In this document: one piece after another, positions 14,170 to 14,620 of the stretch | Position numbering within the stretch: position 1 is the first letter of the stretch | How the letters are laid out: the number at the start of each line of letters is the position of its first letter | From: an uncultured Eubacteriales bacterium | GTDB taxonomy: Bacteria > Bacillota > Clostridia > Christensenellales > CAG-917 | Direction of reading: 5' to 3' | Length of the DNA stretch: 14,620 bases | Assembly (NCBI GenBank): GCA_900547975.1 | Contig: URIX01000045.1 | Span: forward strand, 1-14,620 | Notes under the pieces: model-generated | Told to the model about the DNA's origin: nothing | Database searches by the model: none | What the model saw: only the letters and a program-made list of their open reading frames with translations | Position numbers and translations under genes: made by a program

Positions 14170-14620
14170 TTTGATTTCCTCCATTTTATTCCCTTATATT
14201 CTTTTTGATATTTTGAACCGAGTTCGCTTATCAACTCAATGGCTTCATTCGCACTTTCGAATGAATACACCTTATCGTCCCTTGAATCGCCATAACGTTG
14301 TCTTTCATCGACTTTTTTATTTGCCAACTTTGCCGACCAACCATTCTTATTCCAAGCGATAATGAGTTTATACATAGACCAAGCGGTTGCGATTTCAGCC
14401 AGCGTTCCAGCACCTCCGCCGATCGCAATGACCGCATACGCATCAACGACCTGTTTCGCCCTCATACTATCTAAACCCGTAGCAATCCTTATGTCCGCAA
14501 ATTCATTGGCTTCAGAGGTATCGTTACCGGGGAGTATTGCAAGAGTATCGCCGTATTCATACTTATTTGATTTCTTTGCTCCCTTTAAAGCGGCCTCCAT
14601 AACGCCTCCTAATCCTCCCG
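14166..14620 (-). CDS. SLOG/LOG-like Rossmann protein (TIGR00725 type), 5' end outside the window
   Basis: The open frame continues past the window edge. Before the internal Met at 14600 it reads GGLGGV, giving the family motif GGLGGVMEAA, so the apparent start at 14600 is not the real one. The visible part has ILPGNDTSEAN, then IAIGGGAGTLAEIATAW, the GGGxGTxxE loop typical of LOG-like/SLOG proteins that bind nucleotides or nucleotide-derived ligands. Relatives (TIGR00725 group) are about 150-170 residues, so roughly 20-30 residues are missing, and a basic tail (GIKWRKSK) ends the protein. LOG proteins cleave cytokinin ribotides; SLOG domains also sense nucleotide signals in defence systems. 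Which applies here is unknown. It is coupled by ATGA to the short dehydrogenase. Confidence 0.85.
   Translation of the reverse strand, partial: GGLGGVMEAALKGAKKSNKYEYGDTLAILPGNDTSEANEFADIRIATGLDSMRAKQVVDAYAVIAIGGGAGTLAEIATAWSMYKLIIAWNKNGWSAKLANKKVDERQRYGDSRDDKVYSFESANEAIELISELGSKYQKEYKGIKWRKSK
14178..14182 (-). promoter_or_regulatory. Ribosome binding site that fixes the dehydrogenase start
   Basis: GGAGG on the minus strand lies 8 nt before ATG 14169, inside the end of the upstream SLOG gene. It decides for the start MKIGIIGLG over the longer frame beginning at 14184. Confidence 0.8.

Noticed and set aside
14170..14184. Earlier ATG for the short dehydrogenase
   Set aside because: It would place the GGAGG site inside the coding region and add five residues before the family start MKIGIIG.
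14600..14600. Met at 14600 as the start of the SLOG gene
   Set aside because: The frame is open to the window edge and encodes GGLGGV directly before it, completing a conserved family motif, so this Met is internal.
1..14620. tRNA, rRNA, CRISPR array, IS element or integrase
   Set aside because: No cloverleaf-like sequence, regularly spaced repeats, transposase motifs or integrase residues were seen on either strand.

Overview
The window looks like a chromosomal piece of a Bacillota (Firmicutes) bacterium, most likely an uncultured Clostridia-type gut organism. The reasons are a MalEFGK-type transporter with a lipoprotein binding protein, two lipoproteins with short signal peptides and Cys lipoboxes, GGAGG-like ribosome binding sites, strong TTGACA/TATAAT promoters, moderate to low GC, and TGA used as a normal stop codon. 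This lineage call is inferred from gene style; no marker gene is present.

Region 1 (about 21-8910, minus strand) is a compact six-gene maltodextrin operon read right to left: cytoplasmic neopullulanase/cyclomaltodextrinase-type GH13 enzyme, MalE-like lipoprotein, MalF, MalG, MalK with an unusually long C-terminus, and MalQ (4-alpha-glucanotransferase). Genes are joined by ATGA overlaps or gaps of 2-27 nt. Maltodextrins would be bound outside by MalE, imported by MalFGK, and trimmed and reshuffled inside by the GH13 enzyme and MalQ. Region 2 (8911-9800) holds a divergent, short LacI-family regulator whose promoter lies so close to its ATG that the mRNA should be leaderless, followed by tandem hairpins and a terminator. 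Region 3 (9810-11635, minus) is a separately promoted surface lipoprotein with an InlB-type repeat and four SusE/SusF- or CBM-like beta modules, probably a starch-binding protein. A 19-bp perfect-arm LacI-type operator plus an extra half-site sits on its transcription start, which suggests that the nearby LacI protein controls it.

Region 4 (11697-13356, minus, visibly more AT-rich) is an AbiE-type toxin-antitoxin operon (DUF6088/AbiEi-like antitoxin, then AbiEii nucleotidyltransferase) with a consensus promoter and a strong terminator. Region 5 (13411-14620, minus) is a translationally coupled pair: a SLOG/LOG-like (TIGR00725-type) protein cut by the window edge, and a short nucleotide-sugar dehydrogenase that keeps the catalytic Cys but has no C-terminal substrate-binding domain.

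The most unexpected structural signal is a 65-bp direct repeat (64/65 identical): the last codons of abiEii (11776-11840) recur at the extreme left end (1-65), so the whole maltodextrin cluster is bracketed by two copies of the abiEii 3' end. The left copy has an in-frame stop and is a remnant. It could mark an insertion, deletion or duplication boundary, or a contig end at an assembly-graph branch. No tRNA, rRNA, CRISPR array, transposase or integrase was seen. No gene-free stretch exceeds about 240 bases.
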